Source: JBCCGG01 sp039029395
Lineage (GTDB): Bacteria > Pseudomonadota > Alphaproteobacteria > Kiloniellales > JAKSDN01
DNA: 30,772 nucleotides
Assembly: GCA_039029395.1 (NCBI GenBank)
Contig: JBCCGG010000061.1
Location: forward strand, 1 to 30,772
Reading direction: 5' to 3'
The translations under genes were made by a program, and so were the position numbers. The notes beneath the pieces are model-generated. The model saw only the letters and a program-made list of their open reading frames with translations. It did no database searches and was not told the DNA's origin. Shown here piece by piece: positions 17,139 through 24,767 of this stretch; positions within the stretch are counted from its first letter, which is position 1, and every line of letters starts with the position of its first letter.

Positions 17139-18014
17139 ATGCAAAGCTACCGCGAGGTGCTCGACCGGCTGACCCGGGCCCAACCGAGCCTGAGCCCGCA
17201 ACTGCGCAAGGTGGCGGCCTATGTCCTCGAGAATCCGGGCGATGTGGCCACCCTCTCCATGCGCCAAGTGGCCGCCGCCGCGGAAGTGCCGCCGCCGACC
17301 ATGCCCCGTTTGGCAAAAGTCGTCGGCTTCGAGTCCTACAACGCCTTTCGAGAGGTCTATCAGCGCGATCTGTCACAACGCACAGTTGCCTATTCCCAAG
17401 AGGCTGGCCGGCTCCAGGAGCGGCCCGAGGGAGACGATATGGCGAGCCTCTGGTCGGCTTTCAAGCAGGCAAGTCTCAGTAATATGGAGCAGCTTTTCGC
17501 CGCTCTGGACGGCGAGCTGATCGCCGAGGTGGCCGAGCGCCTGATCGCCGCGCGCCGGGTCTATGTCACCGGCATGCAGGCCTCTTTCTCCTTCGCCAAC
17601 TACTTCCAGTACGTGGGCTTCATGGCTCGTCCCAATTGGGTGCTCTTGAGCAACCGCAACGGCGTCTTGGCCGACCATGCCTTCGGATTGGGCGCCGAGG
17701 ACGCCCTGGTGGCGATCGCGATCGAGCCCTGCGCCCGAGACACGATCCGCCTGGCCCAGATGGCCCAGGAGCGCGGCGCTACCGTGGTCGGCATCACCAA
17801 CAGCCGCACCACCGCGCTCGCCGCCCGCTCGAGCATCGTGTTGCCCGTGCCGGCCGCCACGCCCCAGTTCTTCGAGTCCTACGTCTCGACCACAGCCCTG
17901 CTCGAGGCGCTGATCGGCTTCGTGGTCGCCAAGAGCGACCGGGAGGTGCTGGACAACATCGAACGGCTGGAGCTGAGCCGCCGGGACCTGGGCGAGTACT
18001 GGGAGGAGAGATGA
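17139..18014 (+). CDS. MurR/RpiR-family transcriptional regulator with SIS domain
   Basis: This 291-residue regulator has an N-terminal HTH_6 domain at residues about 1-78 (SPQLRKVAAYVLENPGDVA, then SMRQVAAAAEVPPPTMPRLAKVVGF) and a SIS sugar-isomerase-like domain at about 115-250 (ARRVYVTGMQASFSFANYF and VVGITNSRTTALAARSS). The usual SIS domain binds phosphosugars, but RpiR proteins beside binding proteins and C-N hydrolases also occur, so the effector is open. I prefer ATG 17139, where the family N-terminus starts and AGAGGGG lies close upstream. ATG 17100 with TTGAGG upstream is an alternative. The stop overlaps the nitrilase start by 4 bp (ATGA), so the two genes form one translationally coupled operon. 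Confidence 0.9.
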   Translation: MQSYREVLDRLTRAQPSLSPQLRKVAAYVLENPGDVATLSMRQVAAAAEVPPPTMPRLAKVVGFESYNAFREVYQRDLSQRTVAYSQEAGRLQERPEGDDMASLWSAFKQASLSNMEQLFAALDGELIAEVAERLIAARRVYVTGMQASFSFANYFQYVGFMARPNWVLLSNRNGVLADHAFGLGAEDALVAIAIEPCARDTIRLAQMAQERGATVVGITNSRTTALAARSSIVLPVPAATPQFFESYVSTTALLEALIGFVVAKSDREVLDNIERLELSRRDLGEYWEER

Positions 18015-18895
18015 ACATGCTGGAGCTTCTGGCCTGCCAGATCGCCATTCCCGAGATGGCAACCCCCGCCGAGCGGGACCGTCACCTGGTGCGCACGGTG
18101 GCCGAGGTGAGCCGGCGCCTGGAGCAGCGGGGCGCCGACCTGGTGGTGCTACCTGAGCTCTCCAGCGTCGCTTACTCCCGCCAAGTGTTCGACCGCCTGG
18201 ATGGCTTCGCCGAGGCGCTCGACGGCCCGTCGTTCCAAGCCTGGCGTCAGGTCGCGCAGCGTTTTGAGACCGTCGTGGTCTTCGGCATTCCCCGGCGCGG
18301 CGCGGACGGCTTCCACATCGCCCAGCTCGCGGTCGGCCCGGACGGGCACTTGATCGGCCATTTCGACAAGTTGCACATCGCCCAGTTCGGCGGCTCCATG
18401 GAGAAGGAGTACTTCGCCCGCGGCGGCCATCTGTTCTGCTTCGAGATCAAGGGCGTGCGTATTTCCCCAATCATTTGCTACGATATTCGCGTGCCTGAGC
18501 TGGCGCGCGCTCTGGTCCTCGAACAAGGGGTTCAGCTGCTTTTGCACTGCGGTGCCTATTGCCGGGACGAGTCTTTTTACAGCTGGCATGACTTCGTGGT
18601 GACCCGGGCCATGGAGAACCAGGCCTTCGTGCTGAGCCTCAACCGGGCCGGCGCGGACTTCGGCCGATCTCTGTTCTGTCAGCCCTGGGTCGACGGCGAT
18701 CAGCCGCCCCATGCCTTCCCCGATAGGGCCGAGGCCTTCGAGCGCCTGACCGTCGACCCGGCCAAGACCGTCAGCACCCGCAAGCGCTACTCCTTCCTGG
18801 CCGACAAGCTACCCGACTACGGCGCATTGGTGTGCCGCGAGCCGGCCGCCGAGGCGGTGTCGGAAATAAGAACAGTTTCCAGAAAAATAAGCTAA
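18011..18895 (+). CDS. Carbon-nitrogen hydrolase, nitrilase superfamily
   Basis: This 294-residue cytoplasmic amidase-like enzyme has the complete Glu-Lys-Cys triad: Glu49 in VVLPELSS, Lys120 in HFDKLHIAQFGG and Cys156 in PIICYDIRVPE. Members hydrolyse amides, nitriles or N-carbamoyl compounds through a thioester intermediate. The second half retains the strand motif AMENQAFVLSLNRAG. The last 20 or so residues look like an extension without known motifs. GGGAGGAGAG directly precedes ATG 18011, which overlaps the RpiR stop. Context with a family 5 binding protein suggests hydrolysis of an imported amide-type solute. I cannot tell omega-amidase, formamidase-like or carbamoylase activity apart. 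Confidence 0.92.
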   Translation: MNMLELLACQIAIPEMATPAERDRHLVRTVAEVSRRLEQRGADLVVLPELSSVAYSRQVFDRLDGFAEALDGPSFQAWRQVAQRFETVVVFGIPRRGADGFHIAQLAVGPDGHLIGHFDKLHIAQFGGSMEKEYFARGGHLFCFEIKGVRISPIICYDIRVPELARALVLEQGVQLLLHCGAYCRDESFYSWHDFVVTRAMENQAFVLSLNRAGADFGRSLFCQPWVDGDQPPHAFPDRAEAFERLTVDPAKTVSTRKRYSFLADKLPDYGALVCREPAAEAVSEIRTVSRKIS

Positions 18896-18965
18896 TTGTC
18901 CTTTATCGGTGAGGTATACCCCTCCCAACTCAAACCCGTGAGGAACGACCCCATGCAACGGGTCT

Positions 18966-18987
18966 AAACACGCGAATCGGTGTTTTT
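18966..18987 (+). terminator. Weak intrinsic terminator after the nitrilase operon
   Basis: A 6-bp stem pairs AAACAC (18966-18971) with GTGTTT (18980-18985) across an 8-nt loop and runs into TT, giving five T in a row at the end. It lies 70 bp past the nitrilase stop. The stem is short and AT-rich, so efficiency is uncertain. Confidence 0.4.
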
Positions 18988-19011
18988 GGAGGTATGGATG
19001 AGGGATGGATC

Positions 19012-19080
19012 ATGTCGAATGAATTCGACATCATGGACCATGATGTAGCGAAACTGGCCTTACATCATGGCACATGATGT
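19012..19080. repeat. Cluster of three perfect dyads between convergent genes
   Basis: Dyad 1 is ATGTCGAAT-GA-ATTCGACAT (19012-19031). Dyad 2 is ACATCATGG-A-CCATGATGT (19028-19046), overlapping dyad 1 by 4 bp. Dyad 3 is ACATCATG-GCA-CATGATGT (19062-19080). Dyads 2 and 3 share the consensus ACATCATGnnnCATGATGT and have centres 34 bp apart. A half-site ATGATGT follows at 19115-19121. They look like paired operator sites, but lie downstream of both flanking genes. Confidence 0.6.
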
Positions 19081-19191
19081 TGCGCAAATTACAGGGTGAT
19101 AAGAAGCATTTCTTATGATGTTTGATCCTCCAGGCCATATCCTTGCAGAAAATTCTCCTCTTCTCTGAGCCGCGATCTGGCCTGTGCGCGC

Positions 19192-19794
19192 CTACTTCTC
19201 GATCTCGAACTGACACACCAGTTTGTCGCCCCGCAGACAGCGGTCGCGGGTCGGGCGGCCGGTCAGCTGCTCGAACAGCGCGGCCAGCGAGGCGCAGGCG
19301 CAGGGTTCGATGCGCACGACCGCCGCGATCGGGCAGGTAAAGCTGCGCAGCATGTAGCTGTCCGCGCCCTCTTCCAAAGAGGTCGCCGCGCCCAGATCGT
19401 CCGCGAAGGCCTGGGTCGCGGCCAGGCGCTCCTCGAGGCTCTTTAGCCCGGAGAAGTCGATCGCCCGCCCCTCCGCCTCGCCCATTTGGCGGTAGAGTTT
19501 GCGCCGCCGGTCGGGCCGGAGAAAGCTGCCTAAGGCCCGGGCCTGCATCTCCGACCAAGCCCGATAGGCGCTCGAATTGCGGTCCTCGTGCCCGGCCGCG
19601 GCTTCGTAAAGAATCGCCGGCTTGCCGACCTGCCCCTCCCGGTGAAGCGTCGAACGGGTGACCAGCCCAGCGGACTCGAGCCGACCCAGCTGCACCACGA
19701 TGCTGTTTCGGGTCACCCCGAATCGCTCGGCCAGCTGAGCGACCGTTTGTCCCTGCTTGCTTAAAACCTCGAAGATCTCGTCCTTGAGAGGCAT
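19192..19794 (-). CDS. SufR/COG2345-like transcriptional regulator with five C-terminal cysteines
   Basis: This 200-residue regulator has a winged HTH at residues about 5-65 (TVAQLAERFGVTRNSIVVQLGRLESAGL, then a wing ending in GKPAILYE). The C-terminal part carries Cys154, Cys165, Cys167, Cys186 and Cys194, in the region where SufR-type proteins bind an iron-sulfur cluster. The spacing C-x10-C-x-C-x18-C-x7-C is not identical to SufR, so cluster binding is inference. ATG 19794 has AGGAAG 1-2 nt further than ideal but acceptable. It is divergent from the cytochrome P460 gene across a 148-bp promoter region. A redox or nitric-oxide sensing role over P460 is a plausible hypothesis. Confidence 0.85.
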   Translation of the reverse strand: MPLKDEIFEVLSKQGQTVAQLAERFGVTRNSIVVQLGRLESAGLVTRSTLHREGQVGKPAILYEAAAGHEDRNSSAYRAWSEMQARALGSFLRPDRRRKLYRQMGEAEGRAIDFSGLKSLEERLAATQAFADDLGAATSLEEGADSYMLRSFTCPIAAVVRIEPCACASLAALFEQLTGRPTRDRCLRGDKLVCQFEIEK

Positions 19795-19863
19795 TCTTCC
19801 TGATCCTTGCCGACTCGACGATACAGTTCACCACTGCGCAGGGTATTTGCCAATAGGCCAAAT

Positions 19864-19882
19864 ATAACAATTGTGATTGACA
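19864..19882 (+). promoter_or_regulatory. Candidate operator overlapping the cytochrome P460 -35 box
   Basis: A dyad ATnACAA/TTGTnAT spans 19864-19877 with the perfect core ACAATTGT (19867-19874). It overlaps TTGACA (19877-19882), a consensus -35 hexamer; CAAGAT at 19901-19906 is a weak -10 at 18 bp. A second inverted repeat GATCTC/GAGATC lies at 19904-19922 in the probable leader. Confidence 0.4.
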
Positions 19883-19942
19883 TTATTAACATCCTTGGCG
19901 CAAGATCTCTTCCATCGAGATCCAACCGGGAGGAACCTGTTT

Positions 19943-20446
19943 ATGCGCGCGCTTGCGATCTTCACTCTTTGCGTCCTGTTGCTCGCCCGCCCGGCCGTGG
20001 CCGAGGAGCAGCGGATCCAGTTCCCCGAGGACTATCGCTCGACCTTTACCAACTACCTCAACCTGGACCGCACCCAGAACGACGATCAGATCATCCATCT
20101 CTACGCCAACCAGCTTGCCATCGACGGCCTGCGCGACAGCGGCACGTTCCCCGATGGCTCGGTGCTGATCGGCGAGGTTTACAAGGCCAAGAAGGACGAG
20201 GCCGGCGAGGTCATCGAGAGCATTCTCGGTCACAGGATCAGGGGCAAATTGGCCCTGGTGGCGGTGATGGAAAAGCGCGCGGGCTGGGGCGACGCCTTTT
20301 CCGAGGATCTGCGCAACGGCGACTGGGACTTCGCCGCCTTTAAGCCCGACGGCAGCATCGCGAAGAAGGACCTGGACGAGTGCCGCGCCTGCCACGCCCC
20401 GCTCGGCGACCTACAGCATGTCTTCTCGATCGAGCATCTGCAGTGA
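19943..20446 (+). CDS. Cytochrome P460 family protein
   Basis: This 167-residue periplasmic haem protein has a Sec signal peptide at residues 1-20 (ALAIFTLCVLLLARPAVA). A P460 domain follows, with FPEDYRSTFTNYLNLDRTQND at the start of the mature protein and FPDGSVLIGEVYKA in the core. The c-type haem site CRACH lies at residues 147-151. P460 cytochromes oxidise hydroxylamine, or hydroxylamine plus nitric oxide, in nitrifiers and other bacteria, and their haem is cross-linked to a lysine. Several lysines after GEVYKA are candidates. ATG 19943 has GGGAGGAA 7 nt upstream. It is monocistronic and probably controlled by the divergent cysteine-rich regulator, hinting at reactive-nitrogen detoxification. 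Confidence 0.88.
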   Translation: MRALAIFTLCVLLLARPAVAEEQRIQFPEDYRSTFTNYLNLDRTQNDDQIIHLYANQLAIDGLRDSGTFPDGSVLIGEVYKAKKDEAGEVIESILGHRIRGKLALVAVMEKRAGWGDAFSEDLRNGDWDFAAFKPDGSIAKKDLDECRACHAPLGDLQHVFSIEHLQ

Positions 20447-20520
20447 GGCCGCCTGGCGCGCAATCTCGCGGCCATCAAGCCACGCCTCCTGCCCCCTAAT
20501 CTAGCGCTGCAGGAGCTGGC

Positions 20521-20604
20521 CGCCGTCGCCCGGCCGTTGCCAATGGTCTTGCCTGGGGACTGGCCGGCGCCGACGACGATCGCCGCCTTGTACTTCAAAC
20601 CCAT
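20521..20604 (-). pseudogene. Truncated N-terminal stump of a short-chain dehydrogenase (SDR)
   Basis: From ATG 20604 the minus strand encodes 28 residues with an unmistakable SDR Rossmann start: a KAAIVVGAG strand-turn, then PGKTIGNGRATA. After that the frame becomes serine- and arginine-rich and non-SDR; a +1 shift gives AQLLQR and then a TAG stop. The rest of the gene (about 230 residues) is missing and the space is occupied by the converging P460 gene. The stump begins 6 bp after the cupin stop codon, so it was the second gene of a cupin-SDR operon. Confidence 0.65.
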
Positions 20605-20610
20605 GGGATG

Positions 20611-20994
20611 TCACACATCAACGGCGTGGTGGTGCGCGGGGGCCGCCAGCTCGAAGATCTCGATGTCCGCGGAATAGTCCATGAAGTCGTGCACATGGCG
20701 CGGCGGGTGGTAGACGAAGTCGCCGGCCCTGAGCACCATCTCACCCTCCCCTTCGTAGTACATCTTCACCCAGCCCTTGATCACGAACATGACCTGGACG
20801 TCGTAATTGTGGTAGTGCCGCCCGGTCGAGCCGCCCATGTCGTTGGCCCGGGTGACCCAAGCATCGTACTTGCAGTGGGTCGCGGCGCTCAGACCCAGAT
20901 CGCGGGTCTTCAGCCAGTCGCGGAACCCAGCCATGGGCTCGAAATGGGCGTCCTCGGCCTTGGAGAGACAGAATGACGGCTGTGGCTCGGACAT
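20611..20994 (-). CDS. Small cupin-domain protein
   Basis: This 127-residue single-domain cupin has motif 1 around GRHYHNYDVQVMFVIKGWV, supplying the metal-binding His pair, and motif 2 around AGDFVYHPPRHVHDF. Metal ligation by His, His and His is likely. Small cupins act as isomerases, dioxygenases or sensory modules; nothing here fixes the reaction. GGGAGG lies 7 nt before ATG 20994. It was probably in an operon with the short-chain dehydrogenase now reduced to a stump just downstream, so its pathway may be broken in this strain. It is divergent from the binding-protein gene at 21173. Confidence 0.88.
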   Translation of the reverse strand: MSEPQPSFCLSKAEDAHFEPMAGFRDWLKTRDLGLSAATHCKYDAWVTRANDMGGSTGRHYHNYDVQVMFVIKGWVKMYYEGEGEMVLRAGDFVYHPPRHVHDFMDYSADIEIFELAAPAHHHAVDV

Positions 20995-21172
20995 GGCGCG
21001 GCCTCCCTTAAGTGATCCTGTTCAAGCGAAGCCTAGTCCCAAGGTGAGAGCCGGGCAATGCACAGACGCTGCAGGCGCCGGACTGCCGAGGCAGATCGGT
21101 CGGATGGGCACGAGAGAGCGCCACGAGCGAAAGCAGAGCTGCCCTTGGGGGGAAATGGCATAGACTGCGGCC

Positions 21173-23038
21173 ATGAGGTACCTGCTTGCGATCGCCGCTC
21201 TCTTCATGGTGCTCACCACCGCCAGGGCCGCCGAGGAGCCGCCCGGCCTGGCGGCGGAGGTGGCGGCCGGCCGCCTGCCGCCCTTGGCCGAGCGTCTGCC
21301 GGATTTGCCGCGCAGCGATCTGCCCCAGCGCGCCGATTGGCGTATGGGGCGCTACGGCGGCAGCCTGCGCACCCTGACCCGCACCGGCCGGGACCCGCGC
21401 GACCTGAGCTTACTGGGCTACGCCCGCCTGGTGGTCTGGGACGAGAGCTTCGCGCTGCGGCCCGATATCCTGGCGGCCGTCGATGTCGAGGCCGGGCGCC
21501 AATTCACCTTGCGCCTCCGGCCCGGTCACAAGTGGTCCGGCGGCCGGCCCTTCACGTCCGAGGACTTCCGTTTCTGGTGGCAGGACATCGCGACCAACCC
21601 GGCACTCTCGCCCAACGGCCCACCGGCTGAGATGCTGGTCGCCGGCCAGGCGCCCCGCTTTCAGGTGATCGACGAGACCACCGTACGCTACAGCTGGCCG
21701 GCGCCCAACCCGCGCTTCCTGCCGGCGCTCGCGGCTACGAGCCCGCTTACTGTCTATGCCCCGGCCCACTATCTGAAGCCCTTCCACCTGGCGCACGCCC
21801 CGGCCGGCAGCCTGGCGGCCGAGGGCTGGGCCGAACGATTTCGGCGCTTGGACCGGCCCTTCACTCAGGCCAACCCGGCACGCCCCAGCCTGCAGCCCTG
21901 GATCAACACCACCAAGCCGCCGGCCGAGCGCTACATCGGCCGGCGCAATCCCTTTTTCCACCGAGTCGACAGCCAAGGCCGCCAGCTGCCTTACATCGAC
22001 GAAGTGATCATTGCGCGCACCCAGGCCAAGCTGATCCCGGCCCAAGCGGCGGCCGGGGCCAGCGACCTGCAAGCCCGGGGCCTGGCCCTGGCTGACGTGC
22101 CGCTGCTCAAGGCGGCCGAAGCCGAGGGCAAGATCGCGCTACGGCTCTGGCCGATCGGCCGGGGCAGTCAGCTCGCGCTCTACCCAAACCTCAATGCCGC
22201 CGATGGGGATCTGCGCGCGCTCTTGCGCGAGGCCGACTTCCGGCGCGCCCTGTCGCTCGCGATCGACCGGGAGGAGCTCGCGGGCGTGCTCTATCAGGGC
22301 CTCGGCCTGCCCGGCGCCAACACGGTTCTGCCGCAGAGCCCGCTTTACCGGCCGGCCCTGCGCGCCGCCTGGTCGGACTACGATCCGGCCATGGCCAATC
22401 GCATGCTCGACGGTCTGGGTCTCGTCGCGCGGGACGGCGCCAGCTTTCGCCGGCTGCCCGACGGCCGGCGCCTGGCCCTGCTGGTCGAGGCCGGCGACAG
22501 CGACCCGCGCGAGATCGACGCCCTGGAGCTGATCACCGAGACCTGGGCCGAGGTCGGCCTGGAGCTGGTAATCCGCTCGAGCAACCGCCAGACCTTTCGC
22601 CGGCGCATCGCCCGGGGCGAGGCACCGCTCAGCATCTTCTACGGCCTCGCCAACGGCCTGGCACGGCCTTCCATGAATCCGCGCGAGCTGGCGCCCTCGG
22701 GCGAGCGCCAGCCCAATTGGCCCCAATGGGGGCTTTACGCGGCGAGCGCGGGCCAGGCTGGGGCGCCGCCCGACCTGCCGGCGGCGGAGCGCCTGGTCGC
22801 GCTCTACGAGGCCTGGTCCGAAAGCAGCGATGTGGAGAAGCAAGCCGACGCCTGGGAGGAGATGCTCGAGATCAACGCACAAGAGGTCTTCTCGATCGGC
22901 CTGGTCGGCGCCCTGCCCCAACCCGTGGTCAGCAACCCGGGCCTGCGCAACCTGCCCGACAGCGCGCCCTATCTCTACCAGCCTGGCGCCTACTTCGGCA
23001 TCACCCGACCGGACACCTACTGGTTCGCGCCGCCGTGA
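21173..23038 (+). CDS. ABC transporter family 5 solute-binding protein (orphan)
   Basis: This 621-residue periplasmic protein has a Sec signal peptide at residues 1-20 (YLLAIAALFMVLTTARA). The SBP_bac_5 fold is recognisable: YGGSLRTLTRTG at the N-lobe, LRPGHKWSGGRPFTSEDFRFWW, then FRRALSLAIDREELAGVLYQG, which in this family contacts the ligand pocket region. At 621 residues it is longer than the usual 500-550, closer to YejA-type or opine/peptide binding proteins. The site before ATG 21173 is weak (GGGGGGAAA about 20 nt upstream). No permease or ATPase gene adjoins it. Its stop codon abuts the stop of the converging SDR gene with no gap. It is only distantly similar to the protein at 15292. 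Confidence 0.88.
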   Translation: MRYLLAIAALFMVLTTARAAEEPPGLAAEVAAGRLPPLAERLPDLPRSDLPQRADWRMGRYGGSLRTLTRTGRDPRDLSLLGYARLVVWDESFALRPDILAAVDVEAGRQFTLRLRPGHKWSGGRPFTSEDFRFWWQDIATNPALSPNGPPAEMLVAGQAPRFQVIDETTVRYSWPAPNPRFLPALAATSPLTVYAPAHYLKPFHLAHAPAGSLAAEGWAERFRRLDRPFTQANPARPSLQPWINTTKPPAERYIGRRNPFFHRVDSQGRQLPYIDEVIIARTQAKLIPAQAAAGASDLQARGLALADVPLLKAAEAEGKIALRLWPIGRGSQLALYPNLNAADGDLRALLREADFRRALSLAIDREELAGVLYQGLGLPGANTVLPQSPLYRPALRAAWSDYDPAMANRMLDGLGLVARDGASFRRLPDGRRLALLVEAGDSDPREIDALELITETWAEVGLELVIRSSNRQTFRRRIARGEAPLSIFYGLANGLARPSMNPRELAPSGERQPNWPQWGLYAASAGQAGAPPDLPAAERLVALYEAWSESSDVEKQADAWEEMLEINAQEVFSIGLVGALPQPVVSNPGLRNLPDSAPYLYQPGAYFGITRPDTYWFAPP

Positions 23039-23638
23039 TCACTGAACGATGATGACCTGTCCCGTCACGGCGCCCTCGACGCTCTTGGCGAAGGCGCGGC
23101 CGACGCGTCCGGAGGGAACACGTTCGTGGCCGGGAAAGAGGTATCCGTAGCGCTGCTCCGAGACGTCCAGAAGACCCGGGCTGACTACATTGATTCGCAA
23201 GCTCCTGGGCAGTTCGATCGCCGCGCCGGCCACGAAACCGCCAAGCGCCCCGTTCGCCGTCGCCGCGGCGCTGCCCTGCCTGACCGGGTCGCGATCGAGA
23301 ACGCCGCTGGTCAGGGTAAAGGAGCCGCCCTCGCTGACATGATCCAATCCGGCCAGCACCACATTGACCTGACCCATGACCTTGTTGGCCAAGCCGAGCA
23401 TGAACTGCTCTTCGGTCATCGCGCCCAGCGGGCCGAAGTGGACGGACCCGGCCGTCGAGACGACGCCGTCGACCTTGCCGGTCTTTCGGTACATCGCCTC
23501 AAGAGAGGCCCTATCGGAGATGTCGGCCTGGATGTCGCCGCCGCTGCGCCCTACCTGGATGATCTCGTGGCGGGCCGACAACTCGGCACAGACGGCCTGG
23601 CCGATGTCGCCCTGTGCCCCTATGACGATTACCTTCAT
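23039..23638 (-). CDS. Atypical short-chain dehydrogenase (PRK07578-like)
   Basis: This 199-residue Rossmann protein starts with the nucleotide-binding VIGAQGDIGQAV, has the NNAG-equivalent VVSTAGSVHF, and ends INVVSPGLLDVS, as in SDR enzymes. At the active site the usual Tyr-x3-Lys is absent: the segment reads GSAAATANGALGGFVAGAAIELP. I recall this pattern and length as typical of a small SDR subfamily (PRK07578), so it is not damage. Whether it is a reductase or only binds NAD(P)H is open. I chose ATG 23638, with GAGG 10 nt upstream, because the Rossmann strand begins at residue 2. It is divergent from the LysR gene at 23786, its likely regulator. Confidence 0.88.
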   Translation of the reverse strand: MKVIVIGAQGDIGQAVCAELSARHEIIQVGRSGGDIQADISDRASLEAMYRKTGKVDGVVSTAGSVHFGPLGAMTEEQFMLGLANKVMGQVNVVLAGLDHVSEGGSFTLTSGVLDRDPVRQGSAAATANGALGGFVAGAAIELPRSLRINVVSPGLLDVSEQRYGYLFPGHERVPSGRVGRAFAKSVEGAVTGQVIIVQ

Positions 23639-23736
23639 GGGTCTGGATCCTCGCGAACTGTGGATGGATTGTTCCGTTCTTGTCTTGGCGCCTTGTGACC
23701 GGTTCTGAGCCCCCGCTCTATTGCTGTACAGGACAT

Positions 23737-23759
23737 TTATTGGCATAATTAGGACCTAA
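23737..23759. promoter_or_regulatory. Adjacent small dyads in the SDR/LysR divergent promoter
   Basis: TTAT-TGGC-ATAA (23737-23748) directly abuts TTAGG-A-CCTAA (23749-23759). CTGTACAG lies 7 bp to the left (23724-23731 region). The position between the divergent SDR and LysR genes makes this the probable LysR binding region, though the arms are short. Confidence 0.35.
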
Positions 23760-23785
23760 AATGACTGAAACGCCGTGACGACCCG

Positions 23786-24673
23786 ATGTACCTCTCGTTC
23801 GAGCTTCGTGAGCTTCGTTTCTTCCTCGTCGTCGCGGAGGAGGAGAACCTGGGACGCGCGGCGGCGCGCTTGAACGTCACCGCCTCGCCCTTGAGCCGAA
23901 GAATCCGGGAGCTCGAGGCGAGGCTCGACCTCCAGCTGTTCCAACACGAGAAGAAGCGCGTGAAACTAACCTCCGCGGGGCGGGCATTCGCCCGGGAGGT
24001 GCGCAGCTTTCTCCAGCAGGCCGAGGAGTTGCAGCGTCGCGCATCGGATCTGAGAAGCGGCATCGGTCAATCGTTGCACATAGGCTATGTGCCAGGCGCA
24101 ATGTCCGGTGGCTTGCTGCCCGAGACGATCTCCGCTTTGAGGAAGAGCCATCGCGAGGTGCAGTTCCGCCTCCATGCGATGCGCTCGCGCGAGCAGATCA
24201 ACGCCCTGCACCGCGGTGCCATCGATCTGGCCCTGGTCCATCGTCCTCCCGAATCGGCGGACGGCCTTAGGGTCCTGCTGTTGGAGCGGGACCCTTTCGC
24301 CCTGGTGGTCCCCCGCAACAGCCCGCTCACAAGAATTCCCTCGGCAAGGGACCTGGCCAAGCAAAGCTGGATCACGCTCGCCGAGGGCTACTCGCCGACC
24401 TTTCGTCAGGATTTTCTGCAAGCCTGCCGGCAGCTCGGCTTCGAACCTAACATCCAACATCAATCCGAGGACATTCCGTCGCTGATCGGTTTGATCGAGA
24501 GCGGCCTTGGCGTAGGCCTCCTACAATCCAAGCTGTCCCGCATTTGTCCAACCAGCGTAAGGGTCATGCCCTTCCCGAAGTTTCCGCTTTCCGTCGCGCT
24601 CTACGGCGTGCACCGCGCCGACCAGCTGCCTGGCGTCGGCGAGAGCTTCTTGGCGCTGGCGCGCCGCGAGTAA
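23786..24673 (+). CDS. LysR-family transcriptional regulator
   Basis: This 295-residue regulator has the N-terminal winged HTH at residues about 5-65 (LRELRFFLVVAEEENLGRAAARL, recognition helix VTASPLSRRIRELEARL), a linker helix, and a periplasmic-binding-protein-like effector domain from about 93 (LHIGYVPGAMSGGLLPE) to the end. The ATG at 23786 begins where the family usually starts. It is divergent from the small SDR gene by 147 bp, the common arrangement for a LysR gene and its target, and dyads are present in between. The effector is unknown. It resembles CbbR/BenM-type LysR proteins in the first domain only, which is not diagnostic. Confidence 0.92.
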   Translation: MYLSFELRELRFFLVVAEEENLGRAAARLNVTASPLSRRIRELEARLDLQLFQHEKKRVKLTSAGRAFAREVRSFLQQAEELQRRASDLRSGIGQSLHIGYVPGAMSGGLLPETISALRKSHREVQFRLHAMRSREQINALHRGAIDLALVHRPPESADGLRVLLLERDPFALVVPRNSPLTRIPSARDLAKQSWITLAEGYSPTFRQDFLQACRQLGFEPNIQHQSEDIPSLIGLIESGLGVGLLQSKLSRICPTSVRVMPFPKFPLSVALYGVHRADQLPGVGESFLALARRE

Positions 24674-24767
24674 CCGCGCACCGCTCTGGTCCGCAGCCCA
24701 CCGCATATCCAGATTACCTGCCCAGGCGCCGGAGCGATCGACGGTCGATGCGGACGGCCGAGCCCCT

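Noticed and set aside
19012..19077. 21-codon leader peptide over the dyads
   Set aside because: A GAGGG site precedes it, but the codons are dictated by the palindromes and no downstream gene on that strand is available; kept only as an alternative in the findings.
19031..19870. Minus-strand frame of 279 codons ending in the dyad cluster
   Set aside because: Shadow of the SufR-like regulator in a second frame; no domain and no ribosome site.
19877..19895. FNR/NNR-type box in the P460 promoter
   Set aside because: TTGACATTATTAACA has a left half-site only; the right half does not read GTCAA.
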